Below, piece after piece: positions 17,775 through 27,180 of a DNA stretch of 64,000 bases (the first letter of the stretch is position 1; every line of letters starts with the position of its first letter). The notes under the pieces are model-generated. The model was not told the DNA's origin. It was given only the letters and a program-made list of their open reading frames with translations, and ran no database searches. A program made the position numbers and the translations under genes. This DNA comes from Vibrio sp. 10N.261.45.E2 (GTDB lineage: Bacteria > Pseudomonadota > Gammaproteobacteria > Enterobacterales > Vibrionaceae): assembly GCF_002875705.1 (NCBI RefSeq), contig NZ_MCZZ01000105.1:1-64000 (forward strand), given 5' to 3'.

Positions 17775-18785
17775 ATGTCTAAAAAACTTTCCATTACTAT
17801 TCCCTCTAGTCAGGGGGAACAGACGTTTTACTTCGGCCGTAAAGCCGTGCTCATGTGTACTACTGCTATTTTTTCAGTACCGCTACTGATTGGTGGCGCG
17901 GCATATATGCACTTCGAGAGCAAACAAGAACTCGCGCTGCAAGCGGGTGATGCCCAACAATTGATTGAAACGCTAATTGTTGAAAAAGAACAAACAGAAT
18001 TTCTTTACGCTGAGCAGATTGAAACCAATCACTCGCTATCGCAAACTCTGACAGAAAAAGAAGGCACGATTCAACTGCTTGGTAAGCGTGTATTCGATGT
18101 GGAATCAGTACTGGGTCTTGCCGATGAAGAACTGCTTACCGATGATATTTCTTTAGAAGATCGCATTGATGCGGCTGCAGTCGATTCAGCAGTAAGAGCC
18201 ACGATGTTCCGTTTGATTCCAAACGATAGCCCGATGGCTTACCAACGTATCTCTTCTTCTTATGGTAGCCGCACTAACCCTATTTCAGGTAAACGCCATG
18301 TACATACTGGTATCGATCTAACGTGTAAGCGTGGTGAAGATATTGTTGCACCTGCAGATGGCGTTATTGAAACAGTACGCCCAAGTAAAAAAGGCTTCGG
18401 TAACTTCATTACTATGCGTCACTCGTTTGGTTTCATGAGTTCTTATGCGCACCTACAGAAGTTTAAAGTACGTAGCGGTCAGTTTGTGAGTAAAGGCGAT
18501 GTCATTGCGAGCTGTGGTAACTCAGGTAACTCAACCGGTCCACACTTGCATTACGAAGTACGTTTCCTTGGTCGTTCACTGAACCCTCAATACTTGATGG
18601 ATTGGACGCCTGAAAACTTCAACTACGTGTTCGAGAAAGAGAAAAAGGTTAAGTGGGGTCCACTGGTTCAACTGATTGATAACGTGGTTCGCTTGCAGAT
18701 CAATCTGACTAACGTACCTTACATTAGCTCGACCATCGACACGGTATCGAGTGAAGAGAGCAAAAAGCCCATCACGACTAACTAG
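17775..18785 (+). CDS. membrane-anchored M23 (LytM) peptidase
   Basis: Probable murein endopeptidase of the LytM/NlpD/EnvC type. One TM helix (about residues 24-43) is followed by a coiled-coil stretch (about 47-110), then the M23 domain (about 155-270). Zinc ligands are intact: HTGIDL (first His and Asp) and HLHYEV (HxH), so unlike EnvC it looks catalytically active. After the domain, about 55 extra residues follow. It is placed directly downstream of a PilZ gene. No LysM domain is visible, which separates it from NlpD and ShyA-type proteins. Confidence 0.87.
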   Translation: MSKKLSITIPSSQGEQTFYFGRKAVLMCTTAIFSVPLLIGGAAYMHFESKQELALQAGDAQQLIETLIVEKEQTEFLYAEQIETNHSLSQTLTEKEGTIQLLGKRVFDVESVLGLADEELLTDDISLEDRIDAAAVDSAVRATMFRLIPNDSPMAYQRISSSYGSRTNPISGKRHVHTGIDLTCKRGEDIVAPADGVIETVRPSKKGFGNFITMRHSFGFMSSYAHLQKFKVRSGQFVSKGDVIASCGNSGNSTGPHLHYEVRFLGRSLNPQYLMDWTPENFNYVFEKEKKVKWGPLVQLIDNVVRLQINLTNVPYISSTIDTVSSEESKKPITTN

Positions 18786-18890
18786 TTATTAATCATTAGT
18801 TATTCGGACCAATTGGTTTGGCCTATGATGGTCTCATTGCTTTTAGCCTACTGTAGGCCAAATGCTTTCGTAGCGTTCAGCACAAACAAA

Positions 18891-18919
18891 AAGAGCGACC
18901 AAATGGTCGCTCGTTTTTA
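18891..18919. terminator. bidirectional terminator between the M23 gene and tyrA
   Basis: Stem GAGCGACC/GGTCGCTC (18893-18900 and 18905-18912) with loop AAAT. It is flanked by A5 on the left and T5 on the right, so it serves both convergent genes. Confidence 0.9.
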
Positions 18920-18935
18920 TGATTTCAAATCGGTA

Positions 18936-20063
18936 TTAACCACGATGAATCGAATCATGTGCTTGTTTTAATAGGCTTTGGCTCTCTTGCAAGAATTGTT
19001 GTGAGTAGTCACCAAACCAATCGCTCACTTGATTAAAGCTCTCAACAAACTTAGCTTTATCTTTGCCATCTAGGATTTCTAATGCTTCTCCGAAACAGCT
19101 GTGGAAGCGTCGAATCATCTCAATATTCTCATCCGAAGAAAGAATAATATCACCGTACAAGTTCGGGTCTTGAGCAAACAAACGACCAACCATCGCAATC
19201 TCAAGTCGGTAGATTGGCGAGCTTAGCTTCAGAAGTTGATCAATATTCGGGTTCTCTTTACTCAGGTGCAAACCGTAAGCAAAAGAGGTGAAGTGGCGCA
19301 GTGCTTGAATCAATGTCATACCGTGATCGTGTTCAGCAGCATCCATTTGGCACAGGCTCGCGCCCCAAATACCAAATTGATTCAGTAGCCATTGGTAGCT
19401 TTCAGCTCCACGACCATCACTGTAAACAATCACCTGCTTAGCAAGGCTTGGAACATCAGGGCCAAACATTGGGTGTAATCCAACTACTGGGCCTTGGTGC
19501 ATGCTCATCATTGCTTGTAGAGGTTTAGATTTAATCGACGTCAAATCACATAGAATACAATCACTTGGTAGGTTACCTAGCTTCGCAATCACACCTTCAG
19601 TTAGGTGAATTGGAACTGTAACAACCACAAGCCCTGCGTTATCTAAGATTTCGTCGGCCTTATCCCAATCTTGGCTGCCAAGGATTTTCACTTCGTAGCC
19701 AGAAAGCTTGAACATACGGCCAAACAGACCGCCAAGTTGACCATTACCACCAACGATAACCACTGAACGCAATTCTGGGTTAAGACACTTAAAACCAGAA
19801 TCTTTTTCGCTGGCATAAGACTCACGCATGGTACGACGCAAAATATCTTCGATTAACTGTGGTGGAACCCCTATTTTCTCGGCTTCTTGACGACGAGATG
19901 CCAGCATCGCAGCTTCGCGTTCTGGCACATAAATAGGTAAACCATATTCACTTTTCACTTCGCCAACTTTCTCTACTAGAGCAAGGCGCTGAGCAAGTAA
20001 ATCCAATATTTGTTTATCGACAGCATCGATTTGGTCGCGTAATTCGTTCAGTTCAACGGCCAT
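18936..20063 (-). CDS. tyrA: TyrA, bifunctional chorismate mutase/prephenate dehydrogenase
   Basis: Makes 4-hydroxyphenylpyruvate from chorismate in the tyrosine branch. An AroQ chorismate mutase occupies about residues 1-90 ([19 protein letters not shown]). The NAD-binding prephenate dehydrogenase begins near residue 97 ([17 protein letters not shown]) and includes HPMFGPD. The 375-residue length is like E. coli (373). It is the second gene of the aroF-tyrA operon, 101 bases after aroF, with a hairpin in the gap that may reduce read-through. Confidence 0.97.
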   Translation of the reverse strand: MAVELNELRDQIDAVDKQILDLLAQRLALVEKVGEVKSEYGLPIYVPEREAAMLASRRQEAEKIGVPPQLIEDILRRTMRESYASEKDSGFKCLNPELRSVVIVGGNGQLGGLFGRMFKLSGYEVKILGSQDWDKADEILDNAGLVVVTVPIHLTEGVIAKLGNLPSDCILCDLTSIKSKPLQAMMSMHQGPVVGLHPMFGPDVPSLAKQVIVYSDGRGAESYQWLLNQFGIWGASLCQMDAAEHDHGMTLIQALRHFTSFAYGLHLSKENPNIDQLLKLSSPIYRLEIAMVGRLFAQDPNLYGDIILSSDENIEMIRRFHSCFGEALEILDGKDKAKFVESFNQVSDWFGDYSQQFLQESQSLLKQAHDSIHRG

Positions 20064-20120
20064 TTTATTCCTTACTAATCTATAAGCCCGTACTAACCCA
20101 GATTTCGTTAGTAACAGATC

Positions 20121-20145
20121 TTAAAATGCCCCATTAGATGAGGCA
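20121..20145 (-). terminator. intercistronic hairpin between aroF and tyrA
   Basis: On the minus strand, TGCCTCAT/ATGGGGCA (20127-20145) forms an 8-bp stem with one G-T pair, followed by TTTTAA. It looks like a weak terminator or mRNA stabiliser inside the operon. Confidence 0.5.
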
Positions 20146-20164
20146 CTTAAATTTAAAACTCTGA

Positions 20165-21238
20165 CTAACCTTTTAAGCGGTTCTCTAAGAACGGGACTAA
20201 TTCCGTATGTGCATGTTTCAATAGTGCCTCAGTTGAATCCCAATTGATACACGCGTCGGTAATAGATACACCGTATTTCATCTCATTGAGAGGTATATCC
20301 GAAGATTGGTTTCCTTCGTTAATATGGCTTTCAATCATAAGGCCGATAATCGACTTGTTGCCTTCACGAATTTGGTGAATCACATCTTCTGCAACTAAAG
20401 GTTGGCGACGGAAATCTTTACGAGAGTTCGCATGGCTACAGTCGACCATTAGCGCAGCCTCTAAGCCTGATTTACCTAACTCTTGCTCACATTCGTGTAC
20501 GGAAACTGAATCATAGTTCGTCTGCTTACCGCCACGTAAAATCACGTGACCATTTGGGTTACCTTGCGTTGTTAGTAGTGCAACTTGGCCCTCGCGGCTG
20601 ATACCCATGAAACGGTGGCTAGAAGAAGCTGCCTGCATTGCATTGATTGCTGTGCCTAGGTTGCCATCAGTACCATTTTTAAAACCGATTGGCATTGAGA
20701 GCCCACTTGCCATCTCACGGTGAGTTTGTGATTCGGTCGTACGAGCACCAATCGCAGCCCAGCTAAAGGTATCTGCTAGGTATTGTGGGCTGATTGGGTC
20801 TAGTGCTTCTGTTGCCAGTGGAATTTCCATCTCAGCGAGTTCAACCAGTAGCTCACGACCAACATGCAGACCATGTTCAATATCGAACGTACCATCTAGA
20901 TGAGGGTCATTGATCAAGCCTTTCCAACCCACAGTGGTACGAGGCTTCTCAAAGTAAACACGCATTACAATATACAGCTGGTCGCTCAGTTCTTCAGAAA
21001 GTGCTTTTAGGCGTTTCGCGTATTCTTTCGCTGCTTCAATGTCATGGATAGAACATGGGCCACATACAACAAGCATGCGATGATCTTTCTTGTGAATGAT
21101 GTTTGCGATAGTTTGACGAGACTCTTGAATGAAACGACGAGCATTATCACTCAAAGGCAGTTTTGCTTTTAACTCCTCAGGAGTAATCAGTACCTGTTCG
21201 TCGATAATATTGACATTGCTTAATTCACTTTTCTGCAT
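20165..21238 (-). CDS. aroF: AroF, 3-deoxy-7-phosphoheptulonate synthase (Tyr-sensitive type)
   Basis: Condenses PEP and erythrose 4-phosphate in the first shikimate pathway step. It belongs to class I (AroG/F/H) with KDHRMLVVCGPCSIHD near residue 55, GWKGLINDPHLD and the metal-binding CSHANSRKDF region. The N-terminus follows E. coli AroF, and length is 357 versus 356. The operon with tyrA plus a perfect TyrR box upstream identify it as the tyrosine-regulated isoenzyme. Confidence 0.95.
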   Translation of the reverse strand: MQKSELSNVNIIDEQVLITPEELKAKLPLSDNARRFIQESRQTIANIIHKKDHRMLVVCGPCSIHDIEAAKEYAKRLKALSEELSDQLYIVMRVYFEKPRTTVGWKGLINDPHLDGTFDIEHGLHVGRELLVELAEMEIPLATEALDPISPQYLADTFSWAAIGARTTESQTHREMASGLSMPIGFKNGTDGNLGTAINAMQAASSSHRFMGISREGQVALLTTQGNPNGHVILRGGKQTNYDSVSVHECEQELGKSGLEAALMVDCSHANSRKDFRRQPLVAEDVIHQIREGNKSIIGLMIESHINEGNQSSDIPLNEMKYGVSITDACINWDSTEALLKHAHTELVPFLENRLKG

Positions 21239-21302
21239 AACTCAACCTGTATATTTATTTTTACACCCAATATTTCCATTTGGGCTAACAATCTTTAAAA
21301 AC

Positions 21303-21330
21303 ACAATAACAGCTACAAAAACGATTGCAA
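21303..21330 (-). promoter_or_regulatory. candidate aroF promoter
   Basis: On the minus strand, TTGCAA (21325-21330) and TATTGT (21303-21308) are 16 bp apart. They lie between the TyrR sites and the aroF start. Confidence 0.45.
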
Positions 21331-21331
21331 A

Positions 21332-21372
21332 TGTAAACAATGAAAAACATTTACTGTAAATTAAAATTTACA
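21332..21372 (-). promoter_or_regulatory. TyrR operator of aroF-tyrA (strong box plus weak box)
   Basis: TGTAAA-TTAAAA-TTTACA at 21355-21372 is a perfect match to the TyrR strong-box consensus TGTAAAN6TTTACA. A weaker copy begins with TGTAAA at 21332-21337, six bases later reading AAAACA. Two phased boxes just upstream of the promoter are the layout of TyrR repression by tyrosine. Confidence 0.85.
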
Positions 21373-21430
21373 CCATCAATTTAACTCGTTCAGACCACCA
21401 AATGAGTCTAAACCACGTTCTACACATACA

Positions 21431-21460
21431 AAAAAGGCGATATTTATCATATCGCCTTCT
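21431..21460 (-). terminator. nagZ terminator
   Basis: On the minus strand, stem AAGGCGATA/TATCGCCTT is followed by T5. It lies 24 bases after the nagZ stop. Confidence 0.88.
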
Positions 21461-21484
21461 TAAAACTTAAAGAGTGTTTATTTA

Positions 21485-22474
21485 TCACCCAGCGTTCAAC
21501 ATTCGCTTAATTTGCTCTGAAGCCTCTTTCCATCGGCTATCTGAGTGAAGCGTTGGTAAATCAAAGCTGTGTTTTTTAAGCAATGAGTTGGCTAAAGGCA
21601 CCTCTTGGATAGCTAAGTGATCAAGAGCCTCTATTTGTGCATCTCGTTTATTACACATCAACACCATGTCACAACCCGCATTCAAGGCCGCTTTCGCTCT
21701 ATCGGCTGGCCCGCCCATGATAGCAGCGCCTTCCATGGTTAAATCGTCAGAGAAAACTAAGCCTTTAAACCCAAGCTGCTGCTTCAATACTGTCTGCAGC
21801 CAATACTGTGAACCACTCGCAGGCTGATCATTGTAATGAGAGAAAACTACATGAGCTGGCATCATCGCATCCAATATTCCCGCTTCAATTTGCGCCTTGA
21901 AGATTGCCATGTCTGTTTCAAAGATGTTATCTCTAGGGTCATATGGAGTTTCTAAATGTGAATCTGCAATTACACCGCCGTGTCCGGGGAAGTGCTTTCC
22001 GGTTGTCGCCATACCAACCGACTTCATGCCTTTGATGAACGCGCTGCTATGACGAACGATGGTATCAATATCTTCACCAAACGCTCGGCTACCAATCGCT
22101 TTACAGTTGTGGCCTTTGTCTAATACTGGCGCAAAACTCAGATCAATATCATGGGCAATCAATTCTGCCGCCATCAACCAACCCGCTTGTTCTGCTAATT
22201 CTTCGCCATTACTCTTGGTCGCAAACTCCTGAGCAGCTGGGATAATTGAAAAGCCGTCACGAAAACGCTGAACTCGGCCGCCTTCTTGGTCAACGCCGAT
22301 TAGAATAGGACGCTTAGCTACCTTGCGGATCTCTTTATTTAAAGCCGATAGCTGTTTGCTATCATGGTAGTTTCTAGCAAATAAGATGAGACCACCAACA
22401 GTTGGGTGCTCTAAAATTTCTCTGTCTTCAGCGGTCAGTTCGTAGCCTGCAACGTCAACCCACAACGGTCCCAT
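21485..22474 (-). CDS. nagZ: NagZ, beta-N-acetylhexosaminidase
   Basis: Cytoplasmic family 3 glycoside hydrolase that removes GlcNAc from anhydromuropeptides in peptidoglycan recycling. The GH3 signature KHFPGHG is near residue 159, followed by the DSHLETP loop that carries the catalytic His. The 329-residue length matches NagZ. There is no signal peptide, which agrees with cytoplasmic action. It is divergent from anmK, whose product acts later in the same pathway, across 100 bp. Confidence 0.96.
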   Translation of the reverse strand: MGPLWVDVAGYELTAEDREILEHPTVGGLILFARNYHDSKQLSALNKEIRKVAKRPILIGVDQEGGRVQRFRDGFSIIPAAQEFATKSNGEELAEQAGWLMAAELIAHDIDLSFAPVLDKGHNCKAIGSRAFGEDIDTIVRHSSAFIKGMKSVGMATTGKHFPGHGGVIADSHLETPYDPRDNIFETDMAIFKAQIEAGILDAMMPAHVVFSHYNDQPASGSQYWLQTVLKQQLGFKGLVFSDDLTMEGAAIMGGPADRAKAALNAGCDMVLMCNKRDAQIEALDHLAIQEVPLANSLLKKHSFDLPTLHSDSRWKEASEQIKRMLNAG

Positions 22475-22574
22475 ATTTATCCCTTATTAAACCTAATTTC
22501 ATAAACTTCCCGAGGTTATTCTCTTTAAATTTGCTTTACAATGTTTTTAAACCAATCTGTGGAAGACTTTAAGA

Positions 22575-23711
22575 ATGCAGTACAAGAGCTTAGGAATGGA
22601 TCATAAAGAACTGTATATCGGTGTGATGTCGGGGACGAGTATGGACGGTGTTGATACGGCCTTAGTTTCGATTGAAGATACGCGTATCACATTACTTGCT
22701 CATGATGAATTCCCAATGCCTGATGCTCTCAAAGCGCGCCTGCTTGAGGTTTGTATTGGTCAGAAAACCGATTTGATTGCCATTGGTGAGCTAGACCACC
22801 AGCTTGGTCATCTTTTTGCTAATGCGGTTCTGCAACTTCTCGACAAGTCAGGCACATCTGCATCTTCTGTGACTGCGATTGGTAACCATGGCCAAACAGT
22901 ATTCCATCAGCCAAGTGGTGATTCTCCATTCACCATGCAGTTAGGTGATGCCAATATCATCGCCGCTAAAACACAGATTCAAACGGTTGCCGATTTCAGA
23001 CGTAAAGACATGGCATTAGGCGGACAAGGCGCACCATTAGTCCCCGCATTCCACCATACGATTTTCCACCCGCAAGACAGCTCGGTTGTGGTGTTGAATA
23101 TTGGTGGTATCTCAAATATTTCTGTACTGCGCCCGAATCAGCCAACACTTGGTTATGATACTGGCCCAGGCAATATGTTGATGGATGCTTGGGTAGATAA
23201 ACACACGGGTGAAAAGTTTGACCGTGATGCGCAATTCGCACTTCAAGGCCAACTAAACCAAGCTTTACTCGAACAGCTGTTAAATGAATCTTATCTATCT
23301 CAAACGCCACCGAAAAGTACCGGTAGAGAATTGTTCAACCTGCCATGGCTAGAGCAACAACTTTCCGGGTTTAAAGATCTGGCAGCAGAAGATGTTCAGC
23401 GCACACTTTGTGAATACACCGCGTTAACAATAGCCAATGAAGTGGAAACTTATCGCTTGGGAAGCCAACCTGCACTGTATGTATGTGGCGGCGGAACACG
23501 AAACCCATTGTTGATGAAGAGACTATCGGCACTGCTTCCAAATTGGGAAGTTGACTCAACCACCAGCAAAGGCGTTGATGCCGATTATATGGAAGCTATG
23601 GCTTTTGCTTGGCTTGCTCAACGTCATGTTCATCAACTGCCTAGCAATTTACCAAAAGTGACTGGCGCAAGTAGAGCAGCCTCTCTAGGCGTTCTATATC
23701 GTGCTGACTAA
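22575..23711 (+). CDS. anmK: AnmK, anhydro-N-acetylmuramic acid kinase
   Basis: Phosphorylates 1,6-anhydroMurNAc to MurNAc 6-phosphate with opening of the anhydro ring. The N-terminal ASKHA motif IGVMSGTSMDGVDTAL is followed by the phosphate-binding GNHGQTV, GGISNIS and GPGNMLMD. The 378-residue length compares with 369 in E. coli. The start could also be the ATG at 22596 (M8); neither has a strong ribosome-binding site. It is followed 45 bases later by murQ, which uses its product, so the two form an operon. Confidence 0.95.
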   Translation: MQYKSLGMDHKELYIGVMSGTSMDGVDTALVSIEDTRITLLAHDEFPMPDALKARLLEVCIGQKTDLIAIGELDHQLGHLFANAVLQLLDKSGTSASSVTAIGNHGQTVFHQPSGDSPFTMQLGDANIIAAKTQIQTVADFRRKDMALGGQGAPLVPAFHHTIFHPQDSSVVVLNIGGISNISVLRPNQPTLGYDTGPGNMLMDAWVDKHTGEKFDRDAQFALQGQLNQALLEQLLNESYLSQTPPKSTGRELFNLPWLEQQLSGFKDLAAEDVQRTLCEYTALTIANEVETYRLGSQPALYVCGGGTRNPLLMKRLSALLPNWEVDSTTSKGVDADYMEAMAFAWLAQRHVHQLPSNLPKVTGASRAASLGVLYRAD

Positions 23712-24677
<966 letters not shown>

Positions 24678-24703
24678 TCTGCTTCTGTTACTCTCACTAC
24701 AAA

Positions 24704-24740
24704 CAAAAAGACCAGTACAAATGCGGTACTGGTCTTTTTC
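24704..24740. terminator. bidirectional terminator after murQ
   Basis: Stem ACCAGTAC/GTACTGGT (24711-24718 and 24726-24733), extended by A5/T5. It serves murQ and the convergent lipoprotein gene. Confidence 0.9.
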
Positions 24741-24769
24741 AGTTTTAATTTTTTATCGCTAGCTTGAGC

Positions 24770-25120
24770 TTAGTAGTCGTTTGAGAACTCATCCCAGCCA
24801 CGTTGCCATTCCATACGGAAACGTTGAGCTTCTTCCGTTCCAGAACACACACCTTCATACACTTGGCCAGATAAACCAATTTGATAAGCATGATTCGGAT
24901 TACAATATTCCTTCACACCTAGGTGGTAACCTTCTGTGTAACTCGCTTGATCGACTGCGCCAAGTTCAGTCATCTCTGAATACGAACGCTGAGTGTGACC
25001 TTTAATACCATCACGATAGCCAATCTCTTGCCAATTGCCTTCAGCTGCTAAATCTTGAACATTAACGCTGCATCCTGCAAGGCTAAATGCCACGGCGAAT
25101 AGTGCGATTATTTTTTTCAT
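24770..25120 (-). CDS. small lipoprotein, DUF2799-like
   Basis: A 116-residue protein with a lipoprotein signal ending LAGC (Cys at about 17), followed by a conserved-looking Trp/Gly pattern (GNWQEIGYRDGIKG, YTEGYHLGVKEYC, YQIGLSGQVYEGVC). This recalls DUF2799 lipoproteins of Vibrio and enterobacteria. Function is unknown. Residue +2 after the Cys is Ser, which predicts the outer membrane. It is monocistronic and faces murQ. The DUF assignment is from memory of the pattern and not certain. Confidence 0.75.
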   Translation of the reverse strand: MKKIIALFAVAFSLAGCSVNVQDLAAEGNWQEIGYRDGIKGHTQRSYSEMTELGAVDQASYTEGYHLGVKEYCNPNHAYQIGLSGQVYEGVCSGTEEAQRFRMEWQRGWDEFSNDY

Positions 25121-25200
25121 TTCAGTCCTTTATATTTACCTAGTCACTTCCTGACGAAGCGTTGTCTTTGTGGTGATTCTCCGCCGAACACTGGCTGATG

Positions 25201-25372
25201 TCCACTTATGTCTGTAATCTACCGTTGATCTTTATTACGCGCCGTTTAATGCTCACCATCGACCACTTGCCAGAAACAAGACTCTTCTCAACATGAATAA
25301 CCAACCACTCTACAAACGTAGCAAACCACTCAATCAGTTATAACACCACTTAATTGACTATTCGACCACTCA
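25201..25372. repeat. helically phased array of ACCACT-type repeats (probable LytTR regulator sites)
   Basis: Eight-base elements begin at 25201, 25221, 25241, 25262, 25283, 25304, 25325, 25345 and 25365, so the spacing is 20 or 21 bp throughout (two helical turns). Five contain exact ACCACT (25262, 25304, 25325, 25345, 25365), one is TCCACTTA, two are ACCGTTGA and GCCGTTTA, and one (25283, TCTTCTCA) is degenerate. Members such as ACCACTCA and ACCACTTA match the motif ACC(G/A)CT(C/T)A described for E. coli BtsR. The array ends just upstream of the transporter promoter and the regulator is encoded in the same locus. Confidence 0.8.
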
Positions 25373-25407
25373 CTCTCATAGCGGAAGTTTCTTTTCATAC
25401 TCTTCTT

Positions 25408-25413
25408 TAATAT
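25408..25413 (+). promoter_or_regulatory. candidate -10 element of the CstA-type transporter gene
   Basis: TAATAT at 25408-25413 has a poor -35 at about 25385-25390 (AAGTTT). The last ACCACT repeat ends 12 bp before that -35 position. The layout fits an activator-dependent promoter. Confidence 0.45.
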
Positions 25414-25452
25414 ACACCCTGACTTAATTAATACATTCAGGGATAACAAATT

Positions 25453-26940
25453 ATGATGTGGTTTCTTACCTGTGTTGCAGCACTCATTGGTGGCTACTTT
25501 ATTTACGGTGCCTTTATCGAGAAGATTTTCGGTATCAATGAAAAGCGTCAAACACCCGCTCACACTAAGCAAGATGGCGTGGACTACGTTCCAATGTCGA
25601 CACCAAAGGTTTACCTAGTTCAACTGCTTAACATTGCAGGTGTAGGTCCAATCTTCGGACCTATCATGGGTGCCCTTTACGGCCCGGCAGCGATGCTTTG
25701 GATCGTACTAGGTTGTATCTTCGCAGGTGCAGTACACGACTACTTCTCAGGTATGTTATCTATCCGTAATGGCGGTGCTTCAGTTCCTACCATCACAGGA
25801 CGTTACCTAGGCAATGGCGCAAAACACTTTATGAACATCTTTGCCATTGTTCTACTACTTCTAGTTGGTGTGGTATTTGTTTCTGCTCCTGCAGGCATGA
25901 TCACTAACCTAGTGAACGACCAAACTGATTTCGCGATGTCTGCAACAACCATGGTTGTTATCATCTTTGCTTACTACATCATCGCAACGATTGTCCCTGT
26001 CGATAAAATCATTGGTCGCTTCTACCCACTGTTCGGCGCACTGCTTATCTTCATGTCTGTTGGCCTAATCACTGCGATTGGTCTATCTGACGAGCACCAA
26101 ATCATGGGTGGCTTCGAGATGAAAGACATGTTCACCAACATGAACCCGAATGACCTACCACTTTGGCCAGCTCTATTCATCACTATCGCTTGTGGTGCAA
26201 TCTCTGGCTTCCACGCAACTCAGTCACCACTGATGGCGCGTTGTATGGAAAACGAGAAGAACGGTCGCTTCGTATTCTATGGTGCAATGATTGGTGAAGG
26301 CATCATCGCTCTAATCTGGTGTGCACTTGCTCTTTCATTCTTCGGTTCAGTTGAGTCTCTATCAGACGCAATTGCAAACGGCGGCCCAGGTAACGTGGTA
26401 TACAGCGCTTCATTTGGTCTACTGGGTGTATTCGGCGGTATCCTTGCTTTCCTTGGCGTGGTTATCCTACCAATCACTTCTGGTGACACAGCATTCCGTT
26501 CAAGCCGTCTTATCCTTGCTGAATACTTCAACATGGAACAGAAAACACTGCGTAACCGCCTACTAATGGCACTACCACTATTCGTTATCGGTGGCATCCT
26601 AACTCAAGTAGACTTCGGCATCATCTGGCGCTACTTCGGTTTTGCTAACCAATCAACAGCAGTAATGATGCTGTGGACAGCTTCAGCTTACCTACTTCGT
26701 CACAACAAACTGCACTGGGTAACTACAGTTCCAGCTGTGTTCATGACGTCTGTGTGTATCACATTCATCCTGAACAACAGCCAACTAGGCTTCGGTCTAC
26801 CAATGCAAATCTCGACTATCGTTGGTGTGATTAGTGCGCTAGGCGTTGCAGCTTACGTGATTAAGATTTCTAAAGGCAAAGGCGAAACTGACCTTGCAGA
26901 CGAAGAAAAAGAAGCGAAAGGCGTAACCAAAACTGCTTAG
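25453..26940 (+). CDS. CstA-family transporter, short form (probable pyruvate/peptide uptake)
   Basis: Inner-membrane carbon-starvation (CstA/BtsT) family permease with about 13-15 hydrophobic segments across 495 residues. The family features are clear: PTITGRYLG after the second block, GPIFGPIMGALYGPAA, the GAISGFHATQSPLMARC motif and ITSGDTAFRSSR. E. coli BtsT and CstA are about 700 residues, so this is a shorter family version. E. coli BtsT is a proton/pyruvate symporter; the adjacent LytS/LytTR genes and the repeat array suggest the same role here. A short acidic C-terminal tail follows the last TM. Substrate is inference. Confidence 0.88.
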   Translation: MMWFLTCVAALIGGYFIYGAFIEKIFGINEKRQTPAHTKQDGVDYVPMSTPKVYLVQLLNIAGVGPIFGPIMGALYGPAAMLWIVLGCIFAGAVHDYFSGMLSIRNGGASVPTITGRYLGNGAKHFMNIFAIVLLLLVGVVFVSAPAGMITNLVNDQTDFAMSATTMVVIIFAYYIIATIVPVDKIIGRFYPLFGALLIFMSVGLITAIGLSDEHQIMGGFEMKDMFTNMNPNDLPLWPALFITIACGAISGFHATQSPLMARCMENEKNGRFVFYGAMIGEGIIALIWCALALSFFGSVESLSDAIANGGPGNVVYSASFGLLGVFGGILAFLGVVILPITSGDTAFRSSRLILAEYFNMEQKTLRNRLLMALPLFVIGGILTQVDFGIIWRYFGFANQSTAVMMLWTASAYLLRHNKLHWVTTVPAVFMTSVCITFILNNSQLGFGLPMQISTIVGVISALGVAAYVIKISKGKGETDLADEEKEAKGVTKTA

Positions 26941-27035
26941 TTCTTAACAAACAACAGTCTTCATAGAAAGACAAGAACGCCAAACACAACTTCGCTTGCT
27001 CCCGAAATCACCCAGTGATTCGTGGAAATTAAGAC

Positions 27036-27063
27036 TAAAGCCCGTCCACCGTGATGGGCTTTA
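27036..27063 (+). terminator. hairpin after the CstA-type gene
   Basis: Stem TAAAGCCC/GGGCTTTA (27036-27043 and 27056-27063), continued by three weaker pairs. It follows the transporter stop by 95 bases and precedes the sensor kinase gene; the T-run is short. Confidence 0.6.
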
Positions 27064-27180
27064 CTGTATCTCGGCATTAAGAAGCAATCACCGCTCGATA
27101 TAACCAACGAAAACACAAGCAAAGCTACCGTTACCAAGCAATGAGCTTTACACTTAACAAGCGTCTCAATAGGTGAAAAT

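Noticed and set aside
25201..25372. A CRISPR array
   Set aside because: The repeats are only 6-8 bases with 12-13 bp between them and no cas genes are near. Phased regulator sites fit better.
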